Shown here piece after piece: positions 26,745 through 36,900 of a DNA stretch of 44,026 nucleotides (its first letter is position 1; every line of letters begins with the position of its first letter). Origin of the DNA: an uncultured Aequorivita sp. (lineage in GTDB: Bacteria > Bacteroidota > Bacteroidia > Flavobacteriales > Flavobacteriaceae); the NCBI GenBank assembly GCA_937125455.1, contig CAKZLK010000010.1:1-44026 (forward strand), in the 5' to 3' direction. A model generated the notes under the pieces. It saw nothing but the letters and a program-made list of their open reading frames with translations. It did no database searches and was not told where the DNA came from. The position numbers were made by a program, and so were the translations under genes.

Positions 26745-27412
26745 TGGAGTTGGCCACACTAGAAGCTGAGGATTTCAGGATTAGATGCTCAATGGTCGGC
26801 AAAATAATGTCAGACCCAAAAGGAAATAACCTCTTACCGCAAGGGGCTATTTCCTATTTGCAAGACTGGTTCTATGAGCAGTCAACTGGAGATCAGATTT
26901 TTAAAGGTAATAAGTACACTAAAAAAGGATGGGAGGTCGAAGATGAAGCAATTGACGATTACGCAAAGGTTACTGGTTATGCTGGTTTGGTTAAAAACGA
27001 ACAGTTTTACGGTAACGATTTCACAGAAGGAACCCCAGACGTATTGGTGGGAGATGACTTGGTTACTGACATTAAGGCTCCTTGGGAATTGAGGACTTTT
27101 GAAAAGTATGCAAAACACATACCAACCGAAAAGCATCCAGCTCCAAATGCAAATTATTTCTGGCAGTTACAGGCTTATATGCTCGTCACTGGCAGAGAGA
27201 GGGCTGAGTTGGCCTATGTTCTCAGGAACACACCGAAGCAACTCTTATCTTACGGAGATAGGTGGGTTGATTATGAGAAGGAAATTCCTTTAGAGAAAAG
27301 GGTTAAAATATTTGTAGTTCCGCGAAGTAATTCGCATATTGCACGTATAGAAAATAGAGTAGAATTATGCCGAGATTACTTAAGAGAGACTATAATACCG
27401 GAGAACTCCTAG
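26744..27412 (+). CDS. YqaJ-like recombination exonuclease
   Basis: 222 residues, starting at GTG 26744 that shares a base with the ERF stop (TAGTG). PD-(D/E)XK core: an N-terminal Glu-rich helix, GTPDVLVGDDLVTDIKAPW (catalytic D..DxK), then NYFWQLQAYMLVTG (Q/Y helix), as in lambda exonuclease and YqaJ proteins. It resects double-strand ends to feed the ERF annealer. The GTG start and overlap imply coupling. Confidence 0.9.
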   Translation: MELATLEAEDFRIRCSMVGKIMSDPKGNNLLPQGAISYLQDWFYEQSTGDQIFKGNKYTKKGWEVEDEAIDDYAKVTGYAGLVKNEQFYGNDFTEGTPDVLVGDDLVTDIKAPWELRTFEKYAKHIPTEKHPAPNANYFWQLQAYMLVTGRERAELAYVLRNTPKQLLSYGDRWVDYEKEIPLEKRVKIFVVPRSNSHIARIENRVELCRDYLRETIIPENS

Positions 27413-27582
27413 AGATTGCAGAGCAGTTGGTTGAAAAGGTTATTGAAGACAGAAAAAGTTGTTACGACACCCCCGGCAGAACTAAAAACTCTATAGAGTT
27501 AGCTTATCACCGACAGACGGTGAAGTACCTCAAGAATAAGAAAAGGCAGGAAGAAAATACGGCTCACGGTGAGCTGTTTTGA
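27367..27582 (+). CDS. Unknown 71-residue helical protein
   Basis: Overlaps the exonuclease by 46 bases. Charged helices (LLEIAEQLVEKVIEDRKS, RQTVKYLKNKKRQEEN). No family recognised. Confidence 0.65.
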   Translation: MPRLLKRDYNTGELLEIAEQLVEKVIEDRKSCYDTPGRTKNSIELAYHRQTVKYLKNKKRQEENTAHGELF

Positions 27583-27610
27583 TAACTAAATAATAAGAGA
27601 GTAAAGAAAA

Positions 27611-27886
27611 ATGAGCGCAATTATCAACGCAAGCATTAACTTGGATAAGATTCCAGAGGGTGCTATTATTGAAGGAAAAAAGGGTAGGTATTTGAACCTA
27701 GCTATTTTCTGTAATGACGACACTCAGTACGGGAATAATGTTTCTGTCCAAGTGCCAATGACTAAGGAAGAAAGAGAAGGTGGAGCCGACAAGATTTTCT
27801 ACGGAAACGGGAAAGTTGTTTGGGTATCTGATACTGGTGTAACAGTGGCAGGGAGAGAAGATGACGGTGACAAACCTCCTTTCTAA
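27611..27886 (+). CDS. ssb: Small single-stranded DNA-binding protein
   Basis: 91 residues. INASINLDKIPEGAIIEGKKGRYLNLAIFCNDDTQYGNNVSVQVPMTKEEREGG...YGNGKVVW reads as a compact OB-fold of a type found in Bacteroidota phages, and the C-terminus EDDGDKPPF matches the acidic tip (D/E-rich ending PF) by which SSBs recruit partners. At 91 residues it is about half the length of cellular SSB. It is placed with ERF and exonuclease, as expected for a recombination set. Confidence 0.85.
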   Translation: MSAIINASINLDKIPEGAIIEGKKGRYLNLAIFCNDDTQYGNNVSVQVPMTKEEREGGADKIFYGNGKVVWVSDTGVTVAGREDDGDKPPF

Positions 27887-27904
27887 ACCGCATTGAAAAA
27901 CGAG

Positions 27905-27927
27905 AAGGGGTGAAACGCCCTTTTTTT
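27905..27927 (+). terminator. Rho-independent terminator or attenuator
   Basis: AAGGGG-TGAAA-CGCCCTT followed by seven T, ending two bases before the next ATG. It may limit read-through into the downstream pair of genes. Confidence 0.75.
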
Positions 27928-27929
27928 AA

Positions 27930-28178
27930 ATGAGTGAAGAAACTAGCTACATAGCCTACAGAACGAAACCTAACCAAAATGACGATCACTTCGAGATTGG
28001 AAAGGTTTTTGATAGTGCGATTGAAGCTGCGGATTTCTTTGGAGTGAGAGAGAGAAGTTTAAAGGTGATTGCCAAGGATCGTCACGCAGTAAGGGGTAAG
28101 CAGCCCGAAACTTGGATGGTATTTCACGAAGATATACCTATAATTGATGTTGAAAGTGAGCTAGAAAGAAGGCTCTGA
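27930..28178 (+). CDS. Unknown 82-residue protein with HTH-like segment
   Basis: FDSAIEAADFFGVRERSLKVIAKDRHAVRGKQPETWMVF resembles a NUMOD1-type DNA-binding helix pair (A-A-x-x-x-G-V-x-x-x-S-L). It may be a small regulator. The start lies directly behind a terminator. Confidence 0.7.
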   Translation: MSEETSYIAYRTKPNQNDDHFEIGKVFDSAIEAADFFGVRERSLKVIAKDRHAVRGKQPETWMVFHEDIPIIDVESELERRL

Positions 28179-28185
28179 TATAATT

Positions 28186-28626
28186 ATGTTTAAGGAAGTA
28201 AAACTAAAATTGAAAAATGCTGTGGGATTGACAAGGTTGATCGAAAGCATTATGGAAGGGTTTGAGAATATGCCGTTCAAACTTCACCACAGACTGAACA
28301 GGCAACTGACTAAATTAGCTTCGGCTGACAAAGAGTTGGGTGACGCGAAGACTAGTACCATCAAGGGACTTGTTGGGGATGAGAAGTTCGAGAAGCTTGC
28401 TCAGAAAAACACTCCTATTAACGAAGCTCTTAACAAAACTCAACTCAAGAAATTTGAGGAGACTATGGACAAAGAGATGGAATCGGAGATTACAGTAGGT
28501 CTTCTTACTGAGTCTTTTGAGGATTTGGTTGGTAACCCAGATTTACCTAATGAGGTTTCTAACGCTATTAGCGCAATAATCTTATTCCTTGAAGAGAACT
28601 CTTGGGGTGACAGTAAAGAGGAGTAG
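28186..28626 (+). CDS. Unknown helical protein
   Basis: 146 residues, nearly all helical with an acidic C-terminus (FLEENSWGDSKEE), no membrane segment. It lies seven bases after the previous gene. Function unknown. Confidence 0.7.
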   Translation: MFKEVKLKLKNAVGLTRLIESIMEGFENMPFKLHHRLNRQLTKLASADKELGDAKTSTIKGLVGDEKFEKLAQKNTPINEALNKTQLKKFEETMDKEMESEITVGLLTESFEDLVGNPDLPNEVSNAISAIILFLEENSWGDSKEE

Positions 28627-28647
28627 ATCGAACAGTAATAAATAATT

Positions 28648-28678
28648 AAAGGAGGTTGTAAATAGCCTCCTTTTTTTA
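28648..28678. terminator. Bidirectional terminator
   Basis: AAAGGAGG...CCTCCTTT with T runs both ways, between the convergent ends of the plus recombination operon and the minus tail operon. Confidence 0.85.
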
Positions 28679-31600
28679 TTAACTAGTCTTAACTATGTTG
28701 ACATAAGACAGTGGGAATATACCCCCAGTCTGAGGGGTTGCTCTGTGTCTAGGATAATTTGATCCAACCGCAACTGCCCAAACGTAGTAGTTGGTTCCCG
28801 TGCTTAAGTATACTCTAACACTCACTGGAACTGGGGTAAATCCTGGGGTTCCTTGGTTATCTGCAAAAGGTATAGCCGTATATGTAGGAAGAATATTACT
28901 TGATCCTATTATATTGCTATTGGTTGTTGTAGATACAGCTAGCTTCATACCTCCACCTGAGGTAGTTTCGACCCAAACGTGACCCCTTATCCAATAATAT
29001 CCGCTAGTAGAAACTGTAACGGCATTGCTTCTAGTATCGTTTCCAGAAGCCACAAAATAAACGTCATCACCACTGACTGTATCGGTCATTAGGTCTATTG
29101 TTGTAGTAAGATCACTAAGGCCACTTCTTCCTAGTGTAAGGACTCCGGTTCCGCTATTGTATGACAATGAGTCAGCGTAGTTGTTGACAGTAGAATATCT
29201 ACCATCTAAATCAACAGTTAGATCACCAAATGTTTGTCTATCTAATGTAAGAATACCTGTAGATGTGTTAAAGCTGAGCCCTATAGGTCTTGCACCGTAT
29301 GCTTGGCTCCATTGATCTGAATCCCCGTGAGAAGCTGTTGCTATAGTCCCCCCAAAATAAGAAGCCCCATTAAAATAAGCCCCCTTCCCAGCGTACACGG
29401 AGTATGATGACGATGTTGCAGAGTTTCCAATACCTAAGCAGGCGTTACCTACGTGCCAGTATGTTTGCCATTGGCTGGCAGAGTTTTTGTATAGCCCTCC
29501 ATTTCCTGCAGAATCGTGCATCCAATTAATACCAGAGTAGCTGTCATAAATTCCACCGTACCCGCCTTTGCTTCCATTTATCTGCCAACTCCCGTAAGTG
29601 TTGGCTGAAGGGTAAAAGTAGGCTCCGTTTGTTCCTGAAAATATACCAGAACCAGCGCCTATATTTATCCAAGTAGGGGTGTAGATGTAACCATTACTCC
29701 CTTGGAAGGTTGTCTGGTATCCATTAGACTGTATAACTACATTGTGGGCATCGGAAGCTAGATATATGGTGGCTGTACCTTGAATATATCCAACCCTATT
29801 TCCAGTTCCGTTGTAAAACGACATATAACTACTAGCTCCCCTCAATCTAATCGCTTCAGCAGCATCGTAGTAAACTGTTTTGTCAAATTCAAAAGAACCT
29901 CTTACTGTAGTGTGATTACCAGCCTCTCCTAGCCACAAGGTTTCGGTTCCCGTATGACCGTACCAGTGCTGAGACTGTAAAACGTGAGCAGAAGCGTAAC
30001 CCTCTGCTCTAGCAGCCGCGCTGTTACTCATTTTTGATCTGTCGGATACTACGTGACCTGTAGAGTTGACACTGAAATGTGCACCTCCACTACCTACCTG
30101 AAGTCCAGTATCCGACCTAAAGAGAGTGGGAGTATATATTCCATTTGTGAAGTGACTATTAGTGTTTATATATAACCACTCACCTATTCCGCTCATCGCT
30201 TTCTGTCCACCTCCAAAATGTAGTGATCCCGAAGCACTTAAGGTTAAGCTTCCAGTACTCGCTATGTCAGAGTTGACGGTGAGTAGCCCATACATAGTCC
30301 AATTCCCGCTGTTATCGAGAATCCCTATGTTACTGCCAGCAGAATTTCTCCACTCATACCCATTACCCGAACCAAAGTATGTCCTAGCGTTAGCGCTAAA
30401 ATAAAACCTGTTAGCCCCTTCAGAGCTAGTGTTCCACTGGTCAGTACCTCTTAACATAAATGCACTTGAGTTTTGACCATCTAGCAGATCAGCATCAAGT
30501 CCTGATCCAGTACCATCATTTCCGGAATGCCATATTCCATACCCATTCGAGTCATTCCAAGGTTTAATAAATAATTGCCCACTTGCTTCATATAGTGTAG
30601 AAGCTGAATATCCTCCTCTGTGAAACGAGATGCTTGGTGGCGTGTTGTCATTAGTGTAAATTTCAATAGTGGCAGAGGTGTAAATGACTGACCCAGTGTT
30701 TCCAAATATTTTCTTTGCTGAAATTGTTTGAGATGTATTAAGCGTTACGTAGTTACTTAAGTCAGCAGTCGTTAAATAAGTGTTAGAATCTACAGAACCG
30801 TCTGCCTTGAGAAATTGAGATGTTGTCCCTCCTTGTTTTATAAAAGAGTTTGCTGTGAAATCACCGAACGAATTCATAGAAGCTATGGTTCCATCCGAAT
30901 TGTTATTGAATATATAATCGTTTCCAGTCCTGAAATAAGTACTGCTATTTGGAGCAAAATAAAATCTAGGTTTACCATCTTTAGATGTGTGCCAAACAGC
31001 ATTAGCTAAGCTAACGATGCCAGTGTTACTCACGTTAAACACTGATCCGCCGCTACCAACCTGAAAACCATTATCAGCTCTCATAATTGCGGCAGTATAT
31101 ACACCTTGATTAAATGTAGTCGAGCCACTAGTGTTAGTAGCTAAATATAACCAATCTGCACTGTATGACACAACGGAGTCCCTGCCATTTATGTTGAGAA
31201 CCCCAGTTAAATTAATACCTGCATCAACAACAGAAAGTCTTAAGGCATTGTTTGTGTAAAAATCAACCCTGTTCCATTGACCAGAGCTTATACCTCCTAA
31301 TTGAACAGTGTTTCCGTTCCAAGATATTAAGTCCCAATCAGCCATCTTGTAGTTGGTTACGTTTTCGCCAGCTCTAGTGTCTATTGATCCACTGCTTATA
31401 ATTATATCTCCGTCAGACTTTGCTGTTATAGCATTCACCCCAGTCCAAAATACCATTTCTGTGTTGTTATTGTCCCACCAAATAGCAGACTTCTGTACAC
31501 TAGAATTACTAAAGTTCATTTGAGTATACTGACCTGAGACAGTGTTAAGTATTAATGCGGCGCTTGAGGTCGCTTTATTTATTGTTATTTGATTAGTGGT

Positions 31601-32683
31601 TGTATTACCATTGTCTGTCACGGTTTGAAGCGTGTGAGCTGAATTTAATTGACCAAGAGTGACGTAATGATAGTTTTCTAATGCATCTCTACCAGCTAGT
31701 CTTGCATAACCATTTGTGCTATTTAGTACAGCAAATTCGTCAGGAGTTGAATTATATTGAATTCTGTTAGAGCCAGCCTCGCTACCAATAGTAAACCCAC
31801 CTGAAGCGGTAGTCTTCAAAAAACCACCAAATTTACCAGTACCAGTGAAGTTCGCCTCTAATCCTTTAAGTTCTAGCCCCTGAACCCCACCAAGCACGAA
31901 CCTAAGGATGTCGTTAGCTCCCTCCCAAATGTATGTGTGTCTTGATCCTGTTCCATCAAATATGATTTTTTTCTGAGTAGGTAGTGAGAAATCCTGAAGT
32001 ATATCTAGGTTTCCAGTGGTTCCAGAAAAACCACCCAAATGAGTTGTGCTGTTCCAGAAAGAGATTCCTGTAGCAGAATTACTACTAACTATTCTGTTAC
32101 TCACAGAGGAGCTTAAGTTGAGCATTGCTGTATCGCTCCCTCCGTCACCGGATTGAATTATTCCGTCAGCATAAACGTTTCCACTTAAGTCCAAGTTTCC
32201 AGTTATCTCAAAACCAGCAGGGTCAACCCAAGCTTTTGTCGATCCATTAATCCTCAAATCCAGCGTTGAAGTTGAATTAAGAATCAATTGACCCAAGCCA
32301 GTGTGAAGCACACCGTATTCTGTCGCATTGTTTTTACCTTCGTGCCCGAAGTAAGCGTACGTGCTCAGAATTGACCAATCAGACATCCTAGCAGAGCCAG
32401 ATATCAACGGGTTAGTTGTTTCGTAGTTAATGTCAGTTGTTTCCTGAAGTCCGTGTGCTGACAGCTCTGTAGATAGTGCATATCTCCCGTCTAGATCGAC
32501 AGTTAAATTTCCAAGACCTTCTCTCTGCAATGTTAATACACCATCAGATGTACTGAATGTAACTACTGAAACGTAATTGTTAGTTGAAGAACCGCCTCCA
32601 CCAACTCCGCCACTTGAAGAACCAGTACTGCCCGAAGTGCCTTCTGTTTTAACCGAACCGAAAAAGAAATTGTTTACTGCCAT
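28679..32683 (-). CDS. Tail fibre / receptor-binding protein
   Basis: 1334 residues, the largest gene. A Gly/Ser linker near residues 14-35 precedes a repeated unit FSTSDGVLTLQREGLGNLTVDLDGRY that recurs near the C-terminus (FNTSTGILTLDRQTFGDLTVDLDGRY). The middle holds tail-fibre repeats such as GSGLDADLLDGQNSSAFML and many G-N/S-rich beta segments of repeated form (GIYTP..FRSDTGLQVGSGG). The last 150 residues look like a receptor-binding tip rather than an S74 chaperone. The start is set by TATCTTTG at 32688-32695. It binds the host surface. Confidence 0.88.
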   Translation of the reverse strand: MAVNNFFFGSVKTEGTSGSTGSSSGGVGGGGSSTNNYVSVVTFSTSDGVLTLQREGLGNLTVDLDGRYALSTELSAHGLQETTDINYETTNPLISGSARMSDWSILSTYAYFGHEGKNNATEYGVLHTGLGQLILNSTSTLDLRINGSTKAWVDPAGFEITGNLDLSGNVYADGIIQSGDGGSDTAMLNLSSSVSNRIVSSNSATGISFWNSTTHLGGFSGTTGNLDILQDFSLPTQKKIIFDGTGSRHTYIWEGANDILRFVLGGVQGLELKGLEANFTGTGKFGGFLKTTASGGFTIGSEAGSNRIQYNSTPDEFAVLNSTNGYARLAGRDALENYHYVTLGQLNSAHTLQTVTDNGNTTTNQITINKATSSAALILNTVSGQYTQMNFSNSSVQKSAIWWDNNNTEMVFWTGVNAITAKSDGDIIISSGSIDTRAGENVTNYKMADWDLISWNGNTVQLGGISSGQWNRVDFYTNNALRLSVVDAGINLTGVLNINGRDSVVSYSADWLYLATNTSGSTTFNQGVYTAAIMRADNGFQVGSGGSVFNVSNTGIVSLANAVWHTSKDGKPRFYFAPNSSTYFRTGNDYIFNNNSDGTIASMNSFGDFTANSFIKQGGTTSQFLKADGSVDSNTYLTTADLSNYVTLNTSQTISAKKIFGNTGSVIYTSATIEIYTNDNTPPSISFHRGGYSASTLYEASGQLFIKPWNDSNGYGIWHSGNDGTGSGLDADLLDGQNSSAFMLRGTDQWNTSSEGANRFYFSANARTYFGSGNGYEWRNSAGSNIGILDNSGNWTMYGLLTVNSDIASTGSLTLSASGSLHFGGGQKAMSGIGEWLYINTNSHFTNGIYTPTLFRSDTGLQVGSGGAHFSVNSTGHVVSDRSKMSNSAAARAEGYASAHVLQSQHWYGHTGTETLWLGEAGNHTTVRGSFEFDKTVYYDAAEAIRLRGASSYMSFYNGTGNRVGYIQGTATIYLASDAHNVVIQSNGYQTTFQGSNGYIYTPTWINIGAGSGIFSGTNGAYFYPSANTYGSWQINGSKGGYGGIYDSYSGINWMHDSAGNGGLYKNSASQWQTYWHVGNACLGIGNSATSSSYSVYAGKGAYFNGASYFGGTIATASHGDSDQWSQAYGARPIGLSFNTSTGILTLDRQTFGDLTVDLDGRYSTVNNYADSLSYNSGTGVLTLGRSGLSDLTTTIDLMTDTVSGDDVYFVASGNDTRSNAVTVSTSGYYWIRGHVWVETTSGGGMKLAVSTTTNSNIIGSSNILPTYTAIPFADNQGTPGFTPVPVSVRVYLSTGTNYYVWAVAVGSNYPRHRATPQTGGIFPLSYVNIVKTS

Positions 32684-32687
32684 ATGG

Positions 32688-32695
32688 CAAAGATA
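32688..32695 (-). promoter_or_regulatory. Late-type -7 box before fibre gene
   Basis: TATCTTTG, four bases before the ATG at 32683. Confidence 0.6.
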
Positions 32696-32703
32696 ACCAA
32701 ATT

Positions 32704-34695
32704 CTAAGGCAAGTTTATTGCGTCAACCCTGTATCTATTATCTTTTAATTGAAAAGAAAACCTACTAAAAGCTTTACTATTCAAGGATTGGTATACACTA
32801 GCACCAAAGTCTATATTTAAATAATCATCAAAATGAATTGGTCTCCAACTGTTGTCGGTAACCCTGTGAGTGGCTAAAGTACTTGAAAACACCTCCTTAC
32901 TAGATTCATCTAGACTTCTCCTATAAGATACAAAGGTATCTGGCATTGGAAGATATGTCGCAATAATGTTATCGTAAAAGTCAGTCTTCTCTGGGTTCCC
33001 AGTCGACTTGTTTATGTACTGACCAGTAACCTTTCCATAGAGGAGATAGAATTCACTGTTTTGTAAGAAACTATTTATTTCAACTTCAACCGTTGTTATT
33101 CCGCCCATAAGCTCTAAGTCAATAGCTCCTGATTTAGTGGTTGTGTCGTCATCCGTAGACGCGTTGAAGTACTTAGTGTCAGGTAGCATAGCGGTCTTGG
33201 CGCTACCACTGGCATTATAAAGCCTCATACTGAAGTTGTCAACGAATATCTGAACGTTAGACAGAGCCTCTTCATAATTGAATGTGTGAAACCTTAGAAC
33301 AATCGGATTCGTACCGCCTTGATTAGCAGTGATCCCGTGAATACTGTTACCGTTTAAAACGAATTCTAGCGATTTGTCTTCCCACTCACCAGTAGTCTTT
33401 ACATCAATAAAAGTATGTTTAAAACTCGTTGTCCAAGTACCACTCTCCCAGTTATAATAAAGTGTATCTGTCCCGTTTGTTGTCTCTAAAGAGATTCTGA
33501 ACTCATACGTAGAGTCAGCAGTGTTATTTATAAAGTAAGAGAAATCCAATATTCCAAATAGAGAAATGTCACCACCAAAAGCATCCGTCCCAGTAAAGAA
33601 AGGCTCACTGGTTGTCTGTAGCATACAGTATTGGTTGTTTTTAGTGCTCACACTTGCCCCGTTGAATGTGGAGTCAGAGATTCTGTTGGCTATAATCTTT
33701 AGAGATTTATTACTTCCTTCCTGAACTAAGGTGTCCGACACCTCTATGGAACCACTAGTAGAAGGCTTAGTCCATCCGGTAGGTGTTGTGTCTCCCACAA
33801 CATCTTTTTCGAAAGATGGGTTTGTTAATATGTTTTTACTTCTGACGTTGTACGCAACATTCGTCACTCTCTTAGCCGGAACGTGCCTAGCCTGAAGGTC
33901 ATCGTTTACAGGCTGTATGTCTGTTGGAATAGTCAGGGTTGTTGAATTCAATCCTAAATCAAATCCCTTAGCGATTGATCTAACCATTAGCTTTCCTTTA
34001 GATTGGTAAACCCTAGAGCCAAGCGATAGTGCTATGTCAGCAGCAACCTCTCTAACTGGCTTCATTTTCACGAAGTCGTCTTCACTTTCCATATAAGATT
34101 GAAGGGTTATTTCGTTCTCGCTCAGAAAGCTTGATGTGTATCCGTTCTCAGTTCTCATAAAAGTGTTTTCCTCTATGTCGAATTCTAACTTAGATGCGGC
34201 AACCAGCTCATTAAATACAGTGATCAAGTCAATGTTGTCATCATAGTGGTAACCTAAAGAGTCTAGGGTAGTTTCAAGAGTACCTAGTCTATCTAAAGCA
34301 ACCAACTTAACCTCGTATGGGTCAGCGGTAATATACTCTATGTACTCGTCTTGGTGTAAGAATCCTACCCAGTATGTTTCGTAAGCTCCACTGCTACCAA
34401 CTTCGTATTCAACCTTTACGTAGAACCTCTCCTCGTCACTAGTGAAGAATTGAGATAGGTCACTGCCTCCGATAAGGTCTGGCACACCGTATAGATTTAT
34501 TTCGCAAGAGCTTCCTATAATCCCTTTTTTGAAGTCTTCGTCTCCTTCGTAGTAGATTTGGACAGGGTCAGCGGTTCCATTGAGTGTTTCTACTGATCCA
34601 GAATTGTCTCTGTCGTAGATTTGAACCCTCCACTGATTTCCGTCAACATCTTTGAACGGTAGTTGATATCTCAAGTGATAACTAGATAGTGCCAT
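32704..34695 (-). CDS. Baseplate/tail-tip protein with carbohydrate-binding-like insert
   Basis: 663 residues, one base after the tape measure gene. The N-terminal part (YHLRYQLPFKDVDGNQWRVQIYDRD) is a pattern of Bacteroidota-phage tail proteins that may equal distal-tail plus hub. The middle (about 289-490) begins ILTNPSFEKDVVGDTTPTGWTKP, the usual opening of a jelly-roll carbohydrate-binding module. The C-terminal part is beta-rich. Likely connects tail tube to fibre and may touch surface glycans. Confidence 0.78.
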   Translation of the reverse strand: MALSSYHLRYQLPFKDVDGNQWRVQIYDRDNSGSVETLNGTADPVQIYYEGDEDFKKGIIGSSCEINLYGVPDLIGGSDLSQFFTSDEERFYVKVEYEVGSSGAYETYWVGFLHQDEYIEYITADPYEVKLVALDRLGTLETTLDSLGYHYDDNIDLITVFNELVAASKLEFDIEENTFMRTENGYTSSFLSENEITLQSYMESEDDFVKMKPVREVAADIALSLGSRVYQSKGKLMVRSIAKGFDLGLNSTTLTIPTDIQPVNDDLQARHVPAKRVTNVAYNVRSKNILTNPSFEKDVVGDTTPTGWTKPSTSGSIEVSDTLVQEGSNKSLKIIANRISDSTFNGASVSTKNNQYCMLQTTSEPFFTGTDAFGGDISLFGILDFSYFINNTADSTYEFRISLETTNGTDTLYYNWESGTWTTSFKHTFIDVKTTGEWEDKSLEFVLNGNSIHGITANQGGTNPIVLRFHTFNYEEALSNVQIFVDNFSMRLYNASGSAKTAMLPDTKYFNASTDDDTTTKSGAIDLELMGGITTVEVEINSFLQNSEFYLLYGKVTGQYINKSTGNPEKTDFYDNIIATYLPMPDTFVSYRRSLDESSKEVFSSTLATHRVTDNSWRPIHFDDYLNIDFGASVYQSLNSKAFSRFSFQLKDNRYRVDAINLP

Positions 34696-34696
34696 A

Positions 34697-36883
34697 TTAA
34701 CCTCTTCTGTTGGAGAACCCTCCCTCTCTGTCTAAAATAATTCTTAAATCTCTTCCGCTAATTTCAGTGTATAGCCTAGAGTTATTTAGTGAGGAGTTGT
34801 ATCCTATACTTCCGCCTCCACCACCGAATCCTCCGGTGACTGACCCAATTATACCAGCAATACCAGTAAAGGCCGCAGCAGCCGCAGCAATAGCCCTAGG
34901 AGCCGCGCTAGGATCACCAGTCAGTGTTTTGAAAGCAGCCTGAGCAGCAACAACCGCAGCAATAACGCTCGCTAGTTTCGCAAACTTACTGATCATACTT
35001 CCTATTCCCTGATCCTGACTAAAAACACCAGCAACCTGACCCATAGCTGTAGACAGGGCTGACCACATTTGAGAGATGTCTCTTAATTTGTCTTCGTCAA
35101 ATATAGAACCCTCGACACTCTCTTTCATCTTGAGCATCCACTCTGGAATCTCTTCGCCAGCAATGAACAGAGCCTCCATATACTCGTTAAGGGCGTCTAG
35201 TCTTCTTTTGTTAGCCTCCTCTTCACTGAAGATCATATCCTCCTGAGCTTTATTAATTCTAGTAAGCATAGCGGCAAACTCTCCTCCTTTTTGAGTGAGT
35301 TCGTCAATTTCTTCATCCGGCATTTGAGGGAAGCCAAATTCCTCAACCTCTCTTATTCCGTCCTTTTCTGAGAATTGACCGACCTTGTTGAGCTTCATAT
35401 ATTCAGCAACCAATTCCTCTACGGTTTTAGCTTGCTTATCTAAAGAAAAGGTAACACTGTCGATAAAGGCTTTGTTGCCTTCTAACATAACATTCCAGTT
35501 TTTGTACTCCTTTGTAGCTGTAAGCCCTAAATTCTTAATGTCCATTGTCATTGCAACAATAGCGTCAGATAATATTTGATTCTCTCTTTCAGCTTTCTCA
35601 ATTGGGTTGATCATATTCATTTCATACTGAATTTCAACCTCTCTGAGTTTGTTTTTGTATTTGTCTAAGAAAGAGTTTCTGTCAGCGGTTAGCTTTTGCT
35701 CACCCCTTAATATGTCGTTTCTTCTCTCCTCTTCTTCATTTTTAAGTAGTAGGATTGCTCTAGCCAACCTTTTACCTTCCAAGGTTCCGGTGTTTCCCAT
35801 CTCCTTGAATCCCTTTGTCGCATTATCAAACCAAACAGATATAGATTCTGCTTCTTTTGGATCACCAAACATAGTGATGGCATTATTTTTAGACAACTCA
35901 AACTGGCCTTTAATTATTTCGTTCAGGTATTCTGCGTACTCTTTTCTCATCTCAAGCCAGTCCATAGTACCCTTGAATTTGTTAAAGACGGTTGTCCATT
36001 CTTCTGTTGCTTTTCTACCCTTTTTAGATATACCAGCCATTTCTTCTAGGTTGTCAATAATCCTTTCGGTAGCTTTGTCGTCCTGCTTACCTTCTATAAA
36101 GCTGGTTATCCCCATAAACCCTTTAGATTCAGTGATATCCTCTCCTAGTTCAGCTTTCCAGTTTTTCCAATTAGCTGTTAGTTTCGATAGCTTTTGTGCT
36201 GTTGTGGTTGACGCTAATCCCAGTCTGGTTAATGCGCCCACTTCTTCTTCAGCAATTTTAGATACAGCAGCGGAAATCTCAGCTACAGAAGCAGACTCTC
36301 TACCAACTTTACCCATTGCCTCTTTCAGTCTTACGAGCGTAATACCCAAGTTATCCAGAATCAAAGGTGACTTTCTACCGATACCGAGAACTATAGACCT
36401 AGTTAAGTGCTCTACAGACTCCCCTGTTTGAGCAGCTCTTACCGTGGCAAATTCAAAGAACTTACCAAGGTTTTCCAAAGGAACTTTAAAGTTTTTAGCC
36501 TGAACAGCTAAACTCATAAGAGTCATTTCATCAACCGCACCCCTAGTGGCTTCCTTTAATACAGTCATAGATGTCTTTCCTTGATCCTCTATAAGTTGAA
36601 ACGCGTTTTTGATACCCTCAAGTTGAGAACCCAAAATCACCGCCTCTTTACCAAACAAAGCAATCTCTCTAACTGCAAACGCAGCACTAATAGCAGGAGC
36701 TAGTTTCTTAGCAGTAACCAGTATTCCGCCTAAAGAACCTCCTTTTCCGTTTTTGCCACCGACTTTTTGACTCTTCTTGTCAAAGTTTTCCATAGCGACA
36801 TTAGCCGCTTTCAGTGCTTTCTGAAGCTTCTCTGAATTACCTTCTAAAACTACGGTTAACTTGTTTACGTTAGTGTCTGACAT
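34697..36883 (-). CDS. Tape measure protein
   Basis: 728 residues from ATG 36883, the start that follows the -7 box TATCTTTG (36888-36895); the frame opens six codons earlier, inside that box. Long alpha-helical protein with Ala/Lys-rich N-terminus (LVVTAKKLAPAISAAFAVRE-type), coiled coils and a hydrophobic Ala-rich stretch near the C-terminus (SVIAAVVAAQAAFKTLTG...AIAAAAAAFTGIAGIIGSVTGGFGGGGG), as usual for tape measures. At about 1.5 angstrom per residue the tail would be near 110 nm. It follows the G/GT chaperones. Confidence 0.9.
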   Translation of the reverse strand: MSDTNVNKLTVVLEGNSEKLQKALKAANVAMENFDKKSQKVGGKNGKGGSLGGILVTAKKLAPAISAAFAVREIALFGKEAVILGSQLEGIKNAFQLIEDQGKTSMTVLKEATRGAVDEMTLMSLAVQAKNFKVPLENLGKFFEFATVRAAQTGESVEHLTRSIVLGIGRKSPLILDNLGITLVRLKEAMGKVGRESASVAEISAAVSKIAEEEVGALTRLGLASTTTAQKLSKLTANWKNWKAELGEDITESKGFMGITSFIEGKQDDKATERIIDNLEEMAGISKKGRKATEEWTTVFNKFKGTMDWLEMRKEYAEYLNEIIKGQFELSKNNAITMFGDPKEAESISVWFDNATKGFKEMGNTGTLEGKRLARAILLLKNEEEERRNDILRGEQKLTADRNSFLDKYKNKLREVEIQYEMNMINPIEKAERENQILSDAIVAMTMDIKNLGLTATKEYKNWNVMLEGNKAFIDSVTFSLDKQAKTVEELVAEYMKLNKVGQFSEKDGIREVEEFGFPQMPDEEIDELTQKGGEFAAMLTRINKAQEDMIFSEEEANKRRLDALNEYMEALFIAGEEIPEWMLKMKESVEGSIFDEDKLRDISQMWSALSTAMGQVAGVFSQDQGIGSMISKFAKLASVIAAVVAAQAAFKTLTGDPSAAPRAIAAAAAAFTGIAGIIGSVTGGFGGGGGSIGYNSSLNNSRLYTEISGRDLRIILDREGGFSNRRG

Positions 36884-36887
36884 AACG

Positions 36888-36895
36888 CAAAGATA
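36888..36895 (-). promoter_or_regulatory. Late-type -7 box before tape measure
   Basis: TATCTTTG, four bases before the ATG at 36883. Confidence 0.6.
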
Positions 36896-36900
36896 TGACA

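Noticed and set aside
35649-36431. 260-codon plus frame antisense to the tape measure
   Set aside because: It is a shadow of the helical tape-measure gene; no promoter, Ser/Leu-rich antisense composition.
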